Source: Flavobacterium aerium (GTDB lineage: Bacteria; Bacteroidota; Bacteroidia; Flavobacteriales; Flavobacteriaceae). From it: a stretch of DNA of 64,000 nucleotides. The position numbers and the translations under genes are program-made. The stretch lies in the NCBI RefSeq assembly GCF_030766725.1, contig NZ_JARQWR010000001.1:491859-555858 (forward strand), given 5' to 3'. Of the stretch, positions 18,564 to 28,500 are shown piece after piece; within the stretch, counting starts at the first letter, position 1; the number at the start of each line of letters is the position of its first letter. The notes beneath the pieces were generated by a model, which saw only the letters and a list, made by a program, of their open reading frames with translations, searched no databases and was not told where the DNA came from.

Positions 18564-19922
18564 ATGAAAAAAACAATTCTTTTAGGTCTTTGCCTCGCAG
18601 CGTTAATAAGCTGTAAAGACGATAAGAAATCAACAGAAGTAGCTGCTGTCAAAGAAACACTAGCACCCGTTAGTGAAGCCTTGATGGAAAATTCAGTAAT
18701 CTATGAAGCCAATATTCGTCAATACTCACCAGAAGGGACTTTTGCGGCATTTACAAAAGATATTCCAAGCTTGAAAAAGATGGGCGTAAAGATTATTTGG
18801 GTAATGCCAATCTATCCAATTGGAGAAAAAAATAGAAAAGAAGGATTAGGAAGTTATTATTCCATTAAAGATTATAAAGGTATTAATCCAGAATTTGGAA
18901 CCTTAGAAGATTTCAAAACATTGGTAAAAACTGCCCATGAGAATGGAATTTATGTAATCCTTGACTGGGTGGCAAACCATACAGCTTGGGATCATCAATG
19001 GACTGTAGATCACCCAGACTACTATACAAAAGATAAAGATGGAAAAATCATTGCCCCTTACGATTGGACCGATGTTGCCGAATTAAACTTTGACAACAAA
19101 GCCATGAGAAAAGAAATGATTAACGAAATGAAATATTGGATTACAACAACCGATATTGATGGATTCCGTTGTGATGTAGCAGGAGAAGTGCCTACAGATT
19201 TCTGGGAAGAAGCAACGCCAGAGTTAAATAAAGTAAAACCTGTTTTTATGTTAGCAGAAGCTGAAAAAGCTGACTTGATGAAAAAAGCATTCGATATGGC
19301 ATACGGGTGGGAATCACACCACATTATGAATGAAATTGCGCAAGGTAAAAAGAATGTAAAAGCATGGGATGACTATATCGTGAAAAAAGATACTGTATTC
19401 CAAGCAGACGATTTTACGATGTATTTCACATCCAACCATGATGAAAATTCATGGAATGGAACAGAATATGAGCGTATGGGTGATGCAGTAGAATTATTTG
19501 CAGCCTTAACTTTTACAGCGCCAGGAATGCCCTTGATTTATAATGGACAAGAATATGATTTCAAAAAACGCTTGCGTTTCTTCGAGAAAGATACCTTAAT
19601 CAAAGAAAAAGGGAAAATGTATGAAGTTTATGAGAAATTAGGAGTCTTAAAAAACAATAATGTAGCCTTAAACGGAGGTAAAAAAGCAGCTTCTTATACC
19701 AGAATAGCAACCTCTTCGGATGCGAACATCCTAGCTTTTGAGAGAGCCAAAGACAGTAAGCAAGTATATTTTGTTGGGAATATGACGAAAAAAGATCAAA
19801 CCTTTACTACACCGATTGAAGGTACCTATACTGATTATATGTCTGGGCAAAAAATGACCCTTTCAAAAGATCAGAAACTAGTATTCAAACCATGGGAATA
19901 TAAAATTCTGGTGAAAGAATAA
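18564..19922 (+). CDS. susG: GH13 alpha-amylase lipoprotein
   Basis: 452 residues. Lipoprotein signal with LISCK (Cys17) followed by KDDKK, an acidic/basic patch of the kind that directs lipoproteins to the surface in Bacteroidota. The GH13 regions are present: LDWVANHT (about 132), DGFRCDVA with the nucleophile Asp (about 199), MLAEAEK with the catalytic Glu (about 231) and TSNHDEN (about 291). It is compact, with a short C-terminal beta domain (DYMSGQKMTL). As a likely surface or outer-membrane amylase it would cut starch for SusCD uptake; the symbol is by analogy with SusG. Last gene of the operon, followed by a strong terminator. Confidence 0.85.
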   Translation: MKKTILLGLCLAALISCKDDKKSTEVAAVKETLAPVSEALMENSVIYEANIRQYSPEGTFAAFTKDIPSLKKMGVKIIWVMPIYPIGEKNRKEGLGSYYSIKDYKGINPEFGTLEDFKTLVKTAHENGIYVILDWVANHTAWDHQWTVDHPDYYTKDKDGKIIAPYDWTDVAELNFDNKAMRKEMINEMKYWITTTDIDGFRCDVAGEVPTDFWEEATPELNKVKPVFMLAEAEKADLMKKAFDMAYGWESHHIMNEIAQGKKNVKAWDDYIVKKDTVFQADDFTMYFTSNHDENSWNGTEYERMGDAVELFAALTFTAPGMPLIYNGQEYDFKKRLRFFEKDTLIKEKGKMYEVYEKLGVLKNNNVALNGGKKAASYTRIATSSDANILAFERAKDSKQVYFVGNMTKKDQTFTTPIEGTYTDYMSGQKMTLSKDQKLVFKPWEYKILVKE

Positions 19923-19943
19923 GTAGAGATAAGAACATAAAAC

Positions 19944-19982
19944 AATAGTCCCGTTTCAAAATATATTGAAACGGGACTATTT
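19944..19982. terminator. Bidirectional terminator at the end of the starch locus
   Basis: A perfect 16-bp stem, AATAGTCCCGTTTCAA (19944-19959) against 19966-19981, has a 6-base loop and a T-rich flank. It lies between the convergent GH13 lipoprotein gene and the 596-residue gene. Confidence 0.92.
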
Positions 19983-19984
19983 AA

Positions 19985-21775
19985 TTAAAGAGAGATCGAT
20001 AATGCGATAAGTTTATATTCTAATGCCAAAAGCTCATCCTGCATTTTTTGCTTGAAATGATCCGTTTCGAGCGTTATGTTAGGAATCAATTGCTTGTAAT
20101 ATTCTATGCCATTCAACAACTGTGCCTTGAAATTATTTAAGTGTTTTTTCTTTCGATCATTTAAAGTAGTCAAATGATTGTTGAGGTCTTTCTTGAAATA
20201 ATCAACGTATAGTTGAAGCTCATTAATAAAAAGATGAGAACGCTTTTCTGTATCAAACAAATGAACTTTTCCATAAATATGCTGCACCATTTCTTCTAGA
20301 GAATAAGTCTTAGAAAAATGAACAATATTCGGTCCGGGACAAATAGCAACTGCTTTGTTCTGACGCGGTTTTATCGTGTTATTTTTGATGTAAACAGAAG
20401 AACACAAACTATCACACAAACAAATTTTTTCGGTGATAGTATCAAAAGCCAATTTATATTCCGTTTCGGATAAATTCTCTGTACCCAGCTGTTTGATTTT
20501 CAAATGCTGATATTCTCGTGAAGCAGTACATAAAGGAGTAACACCAAACTCTGTATTGGAAACTAAAAATTTCTTTTTGCACGGATTTCCCGGCCTTCCT
20601 TTTGCAATACGTTCCAGTCGTTGTTCTTCCACTGTACTATCCCTAAAATGATTGAAGGGAACATTCAATGGAGAAGCATTGCTAATATAAAAATCATCTG
20701 CCGTGGCAGTCGTAAGACGCTTTAAAGTATCCTCGTCCACATTCGTAGCTTCAGGAACCAATAAGAAAGGACTTCCCCAACCAGTAATGTCCAGATTGTA
20801 ATAATTCAATAAGAAATTCTGTTCTGCGGTAGTTCCTATTCCTCCCTGAGCACTAATACGCATAGTAGGAATGCTAGTAGGAATAGTTTTGTCACGCTCA
20901 ATCAAAGCCCTTTGATAAAGCGCATATAATTCAGAAATCATATCCGATTTCTTTGTTTTAAATTCTTCCAAAATAGGCCCCAGAAGATAACCATCGGTAG
21001 CAAAAGCATGTCCACCACAATTTAATCCAGATTCAATTCGAAATTCTGATACCCAGATCCCTTTTTTTGCGAGGAACTTACCCTGAATTAAGGCAGACCT
21101 AAAGTCGCTCACTTTTAAAACGATTTGTTTTTTAATGGTTCCATTTTCCGAAGGGAAAAAATCTTCAAAACGCTCAATGTAACTATACAATCTAGGATTC
21201 ATTCCAGCAGAAAGAATGATAGAAGACTCTAAATTACTCTGAGCATACCCTCGAAAAGCAGCTAATGCATCACTATAAACATCATCCAATGCTTTACCAG
21301 TTGCATCAACATTCGTTTTATCAACCTTAGCCATGATATTAACATCAATAGCGCCCGGTTTCATGAGTGAGCGAAGCTTTTGTTGTAAGTACGCTTTAAC
21401 CCCTCGGTTAGAAGTACTCAACATTTGATTATACAATTGCTTATAACTGGAGCTATCCGGTAATAATTCAAAATACTTCAGAATATCATTTGGGGAAATA
21501 AATTCCTGATTTTGAATTTGATCAAATTGTTGATTCACTAAATCCTGCATAAGATTAAGATAAGCCGTAATCCTCTTTGCTCGTGAATCTTCGATGTGGG
21601 GCAAAAAAGGTTCAAAAGGTAGGTTTTGTTGAGCACAATGGAATTTTCGCATTTCTTCAATCAAAATATCATCAACAATTGAAACGACCGAAGTAATTCC
21701 GTAACGGGCAACCTTCAAAGGAGAATCAATAGAATATCCTAGTCCTAGAACTGGAATATGGAAAGAATGAATCAT
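19985..21775 (-). CDS. Uncharacterised protein, possible FMN TIM-barrel with cysteine cluster
   Basis: 596 residues, no signal peptide; I do not recognise a named family. The middle part resembles nitronate monooxygenase/glutamate-synthase-like FMN barrels: GLNCGGHAFATDG (about 250), RISAQGGIGTTAEQNF (about 310), GWGSPFLLVPEAT (about 335) and ISNASPLNVPF (about 365). The later region has cysteines in NPCKKKF, TPLCTASREY, ICLCDSLCSS (three Cys within seven residues) and AICPGPN, which may bind metal or an Fe-S cluster. The C-terminal 90 residues are helical and likely coiled-coil. It is divergent from a GAF protein with a 165-bp gap. The cofactor reading is inference. Confidence 0.6.
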   Translation of the reverse strand: MIHSFHIPVLGLGYSIDSPLKVARYGITSVVSIVDDILIEEMRKFHCAQQNLPFEPFLPHIEDSRAKRITAYLNLMQDLVNQQFDQIQNQEFISPNDILKYFELLPDSSSYKQLYNQMLSTSNRGVKAYLQQKLRSLMKPGAIDVNIMAKVDKTNVDATGKALDDVYSDALAAFRGYAQSNLESSIILSAGMNPRLYSYIERFEDFFPSENGTIKKQIVLKVSDFRSALIQGKFLAKKGIWVSEFRIESGLNCGGHAFATDGYLLGPILEEFKTKKSDMISELYALYQRALIERDKTIPTSIPTMRISAQGGIGTTAEQNFLLNYYNLDITGWGSPFLLVPEATNVDEDTLKRLTTATADDFYISNASPLNVPFNHFRDSTVEEQRLERIAKGRPGNPCKKKFLVSNTEFGVTPLCTASREYQHLKIKQLGTENLSETEYKLAFDTITEKICLCDSLCSSVYIKNNTIKPRQNKAVAICPGPNIVHFSKTYSLEEMVQHIYGKVHLFDTEKRSHLFINELQLYVDYFKKDLNNHLTTLNDRKKKHLNNFKAQLLNGIEYYKQLIPNITLETDHFKQKMQDELLALEYKLIALSISL

Positions 21776-21906
21776 ATACTGCTGTTTTATACCAACAAAA
21801 TTGCTGCTATTTTAAACCAAAAAATATGATAAAAATCATAATCAGAAAAAAAAGTTAATCCGATATAATACATGTACATAAAAATACTTGATTGCTGAAT
21901 ATTTCG

Positions 21907-21914
21907 TAAATTTG
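21907..21914 (+). promoter_or_regulatory. Putative -7 promoter element for the GAF-protein gene
   Basis: TAAATTTG is a perfect TAnnTTTG element 26 bp before the ATG at 21941, with TTG triplets upstream at 21888-21890 and 21892-21894 at shorter than usual spacing. Confidence 0.5.
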
Positions 21915-21940
21915 CACCGTACAATTCAGCAGAAGAGATT

Positions 21941-24322
21941 ATGGATTATGTAGGCTATGAAGAGAACCCGTTTAAATTTCAAATATCTTTCCATAAGGTA
22001 ATTGAAAGCCTGGAGAAGATTGCACTTACAGATGTAGATTATCGGGCAAATTATGCAAAAGCGTTACTGACCGAAATCCAACCCTTTCCTGAATTGCGCG
22101 ATGGATTGAGAAGCCTAGAGGAAATCGAAAAGCATAGCAAGCTGATAAAATATCTTTTAGCGGATTTATTTCCAACTGCTTTAACTCTAAATGAAATTAA
22201 AGCTGTAAGTATCCCTTTCCAAAATATTGTATTCAATTATACCGATCGATTTGCGAATATTTTAAAAGAAGCAGGAACTGATTTTGATATCACAATCCGT
22301 GATTTTAATGATGACCAATTCTATATCATGAGTTGCTGTTTGATTTTGAATAGCTTCTATGGACAACACTTCGATTTTAAAAAACCATTATACTACGATA
22401 TCCCAGATAAAGCAGGCGTAATAAGACATTATAAGATTTTATATAATGCCGATTTTATTGATATTTTACCAACCGATAAATCAAAAGAAATAACCTCCGA
22501 GGATATTAGACTTTTGATGGACAGCTATGATAATATAGCTTTATGGAAAGAGAAATTCCCAGTAGGAAGTTGGGTTATGAAAGGCTTTGGTATCGTTACA
22601 CTAATTGATACTACAGTAGAAAGTGCTATTTCAAATCTAAAAACAAATTTATTAGTAGGACCCGATGCTGCTGATGCAGAATATATGCCTCAGGATTTTG
22701 AAACTATTTTTAGATCTATTTTTAATATTGCCGATTTACGTACTGGTTTTACAACCTTCAATCAAGAGGATGATACCTTTAGTGCAGCGGCCTTTAATAG
22801 CAATATACACAGTTATATTCTTTCAAATGAAGTTGCGGTAGACTGTAAAACAGCTTTGTGTGGATGCTCTTTTGAAACCCTGATAGAAAACAAAAAATAT
22901 TTTGCCATATCCGATGTAGAAGAATTCTTTGAAGGTGGAGAAAATGAAACACTAGCCAAACACTTGCTCAAGCAAAATGTAAGAAGTTGTATCATGGCTC
23001 CGGTGATGAAAAATGATAAATTACTAGGGGTTTTGGAATTAGTTTCTTCCAGACCGAAAGAATTGAATAGTTTAAATGCTAATAAACTGGATATTGTAAT
23101 GCCCTACATTGTAGATACAATAAACCGTTATTATTCTGACTTACAGAATCAGGTGGAAGCCGTGATTCAAAAAGAATATACAACAATTCATCCAAGCGTA
23201 TACTGGAAATTTAGAAAAGAGGGTTCACAATATGTCAATAATTTAGCCAATGGGCAAGACTATATCCTGCGAGAAATTGTATTTCCAGAAGTATATCCTT
23301 TGTATGGACAAATTGATATTAAAGGATCTTCAGATACGAGAAATGAAACAACATTGTCTGATATTTCGACACAAATAAAATTATTACTGGCCATTTTTGA
23401 TAAAGGAAATGAAGAATGCCAGCTACCTATTTTTGAACAAAAACGCTTTGAATTAAGCCGTCTTTTAGAAGAACTGAATCTGCAATTCAAAGCTGATACA
23501 GAACTGAGTATCCAGAACTATATAAAAACTGAAATCAATCCGATTATCAAACATTTCCAATCAGAAGATGTGACGATAAAGCAAATGATTGAAGACTATT
23601 TCTCTAGACTAGATGAAAATTTAGAAACGATTTATGAATCACGCAAAAAGTTTGATACAACCCTTTCGTTTATCAACAAGAAATTAGCAGCTATTCTAGA
23701 TCAAAAACAAAGAGAAGCTCAGGAATATTACCCACATTATTACGAGCGATTCAAAACCGATGGTGTAGAACATAACCTATACATAGGAGATTCCATTGCA
23801 CAAGATCAAAAATTTGATAAACTGTATCTGTATAATCTAAGATTATGGCAGTTGCAAACAATGTGCGAAATGGAAAATCAATATTACTATTTGAAACCTA
23901 CATTACCATACCAATTGGATGTTACCTCATTGATTCTGGTGTTCAATTCACCAATATCAATCCGATTCAGAATGGATGAAAAACGTTTTGATGTCGATGG
24001 TAGTTACAATGCCCGTTATGAAGTGGTGAAAAAACGTATTGATAAAGCCCATGTAAAAGATTCTGATGAGCGCATTACGGAGAAAGGGAAAATAACAATT
24101 GTATACTCCCAACATTCAGAAGAGTTGGAATACATTCGATACATTCAGTTTTTACAATTCAAAAACATTGTAGGACCCGATATTGAAATGCTTGAAGTAG
24201 AAGACCTACAAGGCGTTTCTGGATTGAAAGCAATTCGTATCAGTGTATTATTTAATGAAACGGCTCAGAATCAAAAAACATACAGCTATCAAGATTTATT
24301 AAGAGAGATTTCGATTGATTAA
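21941..24322 (+). CDS. GAF-domain protein of unknown role
   Basis: 793 residues, cytoplasmic, no signal peptide. A GAF-like sensor domain lies at about 265-395, with FSAAAFNSNIHSYILS, DCKTALCGCSF, NVRSCIMAPVMKNDKLLGVLELVS and LDIVMPYIVDTINRYYSD. The N-terminal 260 residues and the long helical C-terminal half (about 400-793) match nothing I can name, and I see no histidine-kinase, cyclase or output domain. It is divergent from the cysteine-cluster barrel protein and converges with the HD/Pycsar-like gene, its last 4 bp overlapping that gene's end. It could sense a small ligand and regulate a partner protein; that is open. Confidence 0.7.
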   Translation: MDYVGYEENPFKFQISFHKVIESLEKIALTDVDYRANYAKALLTEIQPFPELRDGLRSLEEIEKHSKLIKYLLADLFPTALTLNEIKAVSIPFQNIVFNYTDRFANILKEAGTDFDITIRDFNDDQFYIMSCCLILNSFYGQHFDFKKPLYYDIPDKAGVIRHYKILYNADFIDILPTDKSKEITSEDIRLLMDSYDNIALWKEKFPVGSWVMKGFGIVTLIDTTVESAISNLKTNLLVGPDAADAEYMPQDFETIFRSIFNIADLRTGFTTFNQEDDTFSAAAFNSNIHSYILSNEVAVDCKTALCGCSFETLIENKKYFAISDVEEFFEGGENETLAKHLLKQNVRSCIMAPVMKNDKLLGVLELVSSRPKELNSLNANKLDIVMPYIVDTINRYYSDLQNQVEAVIQKEYTTIHPSVYWKFRKEGSQYVNNLANGQDYILREIVFPEVYPLYGQIDIKGSSDTRNETTLSDISTQIKLLLAIFDKGNEECQLPIFEQKRFELSRLLEELNLQFKADTELSIQNYIKTEINPIIKHFQSEDVTIKQMIEDYFSRLDENLETIYESRKKFDTTLSFINKKLAAILDQKQREAQEYYPHYYERFKTDGVEHNLYIGDSIAQDQKFDKLYLYNLRLWQLQTMCEMENQYYYLKPTLPYQLDVTSLILVFNSPISIRFRMDEKRFDVDGSYNARYEVVKKRIDKAHVKDSDERITEKGKITIVYSQHSEELEYIRYIQFLQFKNIVGPDIEMLEVEDLQGVSGLKAIRISVLFNETAQNQKTYSYQDLLREISID

Positions 24323-25515
24323 TTTGCAACAATCGATTGGAATGCCCAAACAAATGAAAATACCGATACAATTATACCAATCATAAAGATGATGTAGGTA
24401 ATGCGCAACAATTTGTATTTTCTATTCAGCACTAATCCCAAGAAGTATAAATCCTTAATCATGGAAGAGTAAAGGTAATCGCGATCTTTCATCAGTTCGC
24501 CCATGGCCCATTGGTATTCCTCCAAAGGCATCTTGTGGAAATTCCCAAAGAATAATAAATTGACTTTTCGATCAATGATTTCTTGGTGTGAAAATGTACC
24601 AGTCGTTACTTTTGGCTTGGTCGATAATATGGCAAAAATAATGCAAACCACACTAAACATTAAAAGCGTGAAAGTTGGTATTACTAAATGCGCATTAGAA
24701 GGACTATCCAGTTTAGGGATTAAGGTAGAAAGAGAAATAGAAATGATAATCGCATTTACAGAAAGCAAAATATTCGCTTTACTATCCGCAATATCACTCA
24801 ATCGGGTATGATTATTTAAGGTGACGCGAAACATGGTTTCAATACCACGTTCTGGACGTTCTAGTTTTTCAAGTTTCTTTTTGTTGACATCAGATTTCGA
24901 TTTTTTTCCACCCGATGGATTTCCAAGCTCATTTATTTTCTCTTGAAGTAAAGCAATGTTTTTTTCTTTTATATGTTGCCAATTCTCTTTGGCATAAGGC
25001 GTATAAAAACGATGATATTTTGATAAGACCTTTCTGTTCTCCGTTGCCCACTCTAAATCTGTAAATGATTTTGAAGCCGTAAGATTCCATTCTTCTCGTA
25101 ATAATTCACTAATTGTAATGTAATTTTTATCGGCAAAATGAGAACAATCAGCATCTTTAATAATGCGTTCTAAGGTCGTTTCTGGTATATGGTGAATTTC
25201 GGTAACCATAATCAAATCAATTACCTGTTGGATGCTTGCCTCTGCAACGTTCTGTTCTGTAAGGAAAGTTCTTGCTATTTCGGCACTTCTCTGTTCGTGA
25301 TTTTTACAACCATCAATATAACCCGTATCGTGAAACCAAGCTGCTAAAAGTACCAATGTTGACGAAATTTCATCAGTTGGTTCTGCTTTTAATAGTTCGG
25401 AAACACTTTGTACCACTCTTAAAGTATGATTAAAATTGTGGTAAGTATATGCTTCAGAAAGTTTATCTTTGAAAAGAAGAAAGACGTAATCCTCGGCTTT
25501 TTGAGTAATATTCAT
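24319..25515 (-). CDS. HD phosphohydrolase fused to Pycsar-effector-like membrane domain
   Basis: 398 residues from the ATG at 25515; a GTG six codons earlier is possible. The N-terminal HD domain (about 1-190) shows YHNFNHTLRVV, AAWFHDTGY with the metal-binding His-Asp, NHEQRSAEIA, EIHHIPE and DADCSHF, as in nucleotide phosphohydrolases. A charged linker follows. The C-terminus (about 225-398) is the DUF5706/PycTM type: FRVTLNNHTRLSDIADSKANILLSVN, membrane helices, and a helical insert ending in two more helices. PycTM is the membrane-disrupting effector of Pycsar anti-phage systems. No cyclic-nucleotide synthase is adjacent. Confidence 0.85.
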   Translation of the reverse strand: MNITQKAEDYVFLLFKDKLSEAYTYHNFNHTLRVVQSVSELLKAEPTDEISSTLVLLAAWFHDTGYIDGCKNHEQRSAEIARTFLTEQNVAEASIQQVIDLIMVTEIHHIPETTLERIIKDADCSHFADKNYITISELLREEWNLTASKSFTDLEWATENRKVLSKYHRFYTPYAKENWQHIKEKNIALLQEKINELGNPSGGKKSKSDVNKKKLEKLERPERGIETMFRVTLNNHTRLSDIADSKANILLSVNAIIISISLSTLIPKLDSPSNAHLVIPTFTLLMFSVVCIIFAILSTKPKVTTGTFSHQEIIDRKVNLLFFGNFHKMPLEEYQWAMGELMKDRDYLYSSMIKDLYFLGLVLNRKYKLLRITYIIFMIGIIVSVFSFVWAFQSIVAN

Positions 25516-25544
25516 GGATATAAAATTTAACACAGTACCAAATT

Positions 25545-28500
25545 ATGAAATTCTTTTGGGTTAATGCATTAGCAAAACGAAATATTAGTATACTAAAGTA
25601 TATTGTTGTCATTATTTTTTTTACCTCTTGTGCAACAAACCATTCACAATTTGGAAGTAAAGAACCCGTAAAGTTAGATGAAGCGGCATTAGCAGGGAAA
25701 CCTTCCCATACTTTTTTCCTTTTGGGCGATGCAGGAAATGCAAACGAAGAAAAGGCAAAAAGAACACTTTCCTTATTAGAAAAACGATTGGAAGCAGCGG
25801 ACAGTAGTGCTACATTATTAATCTTAGGAGACAATATTTATCCTGAAGGAATGCCAGAAGCTAATGATACTGCTAAAAGAACCTTGGCTGAAGAAAAGCT
25901 GAACACTCAGCTACAATTGAGTAAAAATTTTAAAGGAAAAACTGTTTTTATTCCAGGCAATCACGATTGGATGAATGACGGAATTAATGGACTAAGACGC
26001 CAAGAAAAATTTGTCAAAGAAGCACTAAAAGATAAAAAATCCTTTTTGCCAAGAAACAGCTGTGCGATCGATAAAATAAATATAAGTGATGCTGTAAGCC
26101 TTATTGTAATTGACTCACAATGGTATTTGGAAAACTGGGATAATCACCCCACAATAAATGAAGATTGCGATATAAAAACAAGAGAAGCTTTTTTCGAAGA
26201 ATTAGAAGGTCAGATTAATAAAAATCAGAATAAAGTAATCGTTATTGCTATTCACCACCCATTGATGAGTAACGGACCACACGGAGGACAATTCTCATTG
26301 AGAAAACAACTATTTCCATTTCAGTCAAATTTACCCCTTCCAATACTGGGAACCGTTATTAATGTTTTACGTAAAACATCTGGAATAAGTCCACAAGATA
26401 TTCAAAATAAAAAATACACTACTCTAGTAAAACGCATAAAAACATTAATTCAAGATAAGAATAATGTTATAGTAGTTTCTGGACACGAGCATAACTTACA
26501 ATACATTGAGGAAGATAACATTAAACAAATCATAAGCGGATCAGGTTCGAAGACTGCGCCAGCAAGAGCAATAGAGCACAATGATTTTTCCTATGGTGGA
26601 AATGGCTATGCGGTATTAGATGTGTACGGAAATGGAGCATCAAAAGTATCCTACTATGGAGCAGTGAATAATGAAGAAGTATTATTGTATAAACAACAAC
26701 CTACTACTTTTCGTCCTAAACCGGTATTAAAAGAATATTCTGGAAAGTTTGATACAACAATAAAAGCTTCCGTTTACACTCCAGAAATGACCCAAAAAGG
26801 AGGCTTCTATAAATTTTTATGGGGAGAACATTACCGTAAATATTACAGCTTACCAATTATTGCAAAAACAGTTAAATTAGATACACTATATGGTGGATTG
26901 ACTCCAACAATTTCAGGAGGGGGACATCAATCAAGATCATTGCGATTAGTCGATAAAAACGGTAAAGAGTATGTGATGCGTGCCCTAGAGAAAAGCGCTG
27001 TTCGATTCCTACAATCTGTAGCATTCAAAGACCAATACATTGAAAAAGAATTCAAAAATACATTTGCTGAAAATTTCTTATTAGATTTCTATACCACAGC
27101 CCACCCTTATACACCATTTGTAGTAGGAGATTTGGCAGAAAGTGTGGGGATTTATCATACAAATCCTGTACTGTATTATATTCCAAAACAACCTACATTA
27201 AAGTTATTTAATGAAGAGTTTGGAGATGAATTATATATGGTAGAAGAACGTCCGATGGATGAATTCAAAGATTTGGCTAGTTTTGGTAAACCCAATAAAA
27301 TATTAAGTACAGACGATGTATTAGCCAATCTTAGAAAAGACGAAAAGTACAGCATTGATGAAAAATCATACATACGAGCACGAATGTTTGATATGCTCAT
27401 TGGAGATTGGGACCGTCATTCCGATCAATGGCGCTGGTCTGAATTTAAGGAAAATGGAGGCATAGTCTATCGCCCTATTCCTAGAGATCGCGATCAAGCA
27501 TTCACAAAATATGATGGAAATTTATTATCCCTTTTGATGAATATTCCGGCGTTACGTCATATGAAAACATTTAAGGACGATATCAGTAATGTGAAATGGT
27601 TCAATATGGAGCCATACCCACTGGATTTGGCCTTTATTACAAAGTCTGATGAACAAGTATGGTTAGATCAGGCAAAATACATCAGTGAGCAACTTACCGA
27701 TAAAGAAATTGATAAAGCTTTCTTGAATTTACCTCCAGAAATGCAGGATGAAACGATAAAAGAGATTAAACATAATTTGAAGATACGTAAAACACATCTG
27801 GCAAAGTATGCCCATAAATATTATAAAGTATTACAAAAAACAGTTCTAATTGTCGGAACCGATAAGAAAGACCGATTTGTAATCAATAGAATGCCTAAAG
27901 GAGATACACAAGTTCAAGTGTATCGCATGAAAAAAACAGGTGAAGAACTAGTTCATGATCGTACCTATAACCGTTCTGAAACCCGTGAATTATGGATTTA
28001 TGGACTCGATGATGATGATGTTTATGAAGTAAAAGGAAAAGGTAGAAAAGATATACGTGTACGCCTTTTAGGAGGTCAGAATAACGATGTCTATACCATA
28101 GAAAATGGAAAGAAAGTTAATATCTATGATTTCAGAACAAAACCCAATACCATTAATAATGAAGGAGGAGCAAAGACATTCCTTTCCGATTATTACGATG
28201 TAAACACATACGATTATAAAAAGCCAAAGTACAATGCTATTTCAGGATTACCTTCTATAGGATTCAATCCCGATGATGGAGTAAAGCTTGGTGTTTTGAT
28301 GAACTATACCGTAAACGGATTCAACCGCTATCCATACACACAAAGACACAATCTTAAAGCAAATTATTACTTTGCTACCCAAGGATATGAATTAGCCTAT
28401 AAAGGAATTTTTACACACGTTGTTGGGAAATGGAATTTTGTATTGAATGGACTATTTACCAGTCCAAACTTCAGTGTGAACTTTTTTGGATACGGAAATG

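Noticed and set aside
24319..25515. Claiming a complete Pycsar defence system here
   Set aside because: No cyclase gene lies on either side; only the effector-like domain is visible.
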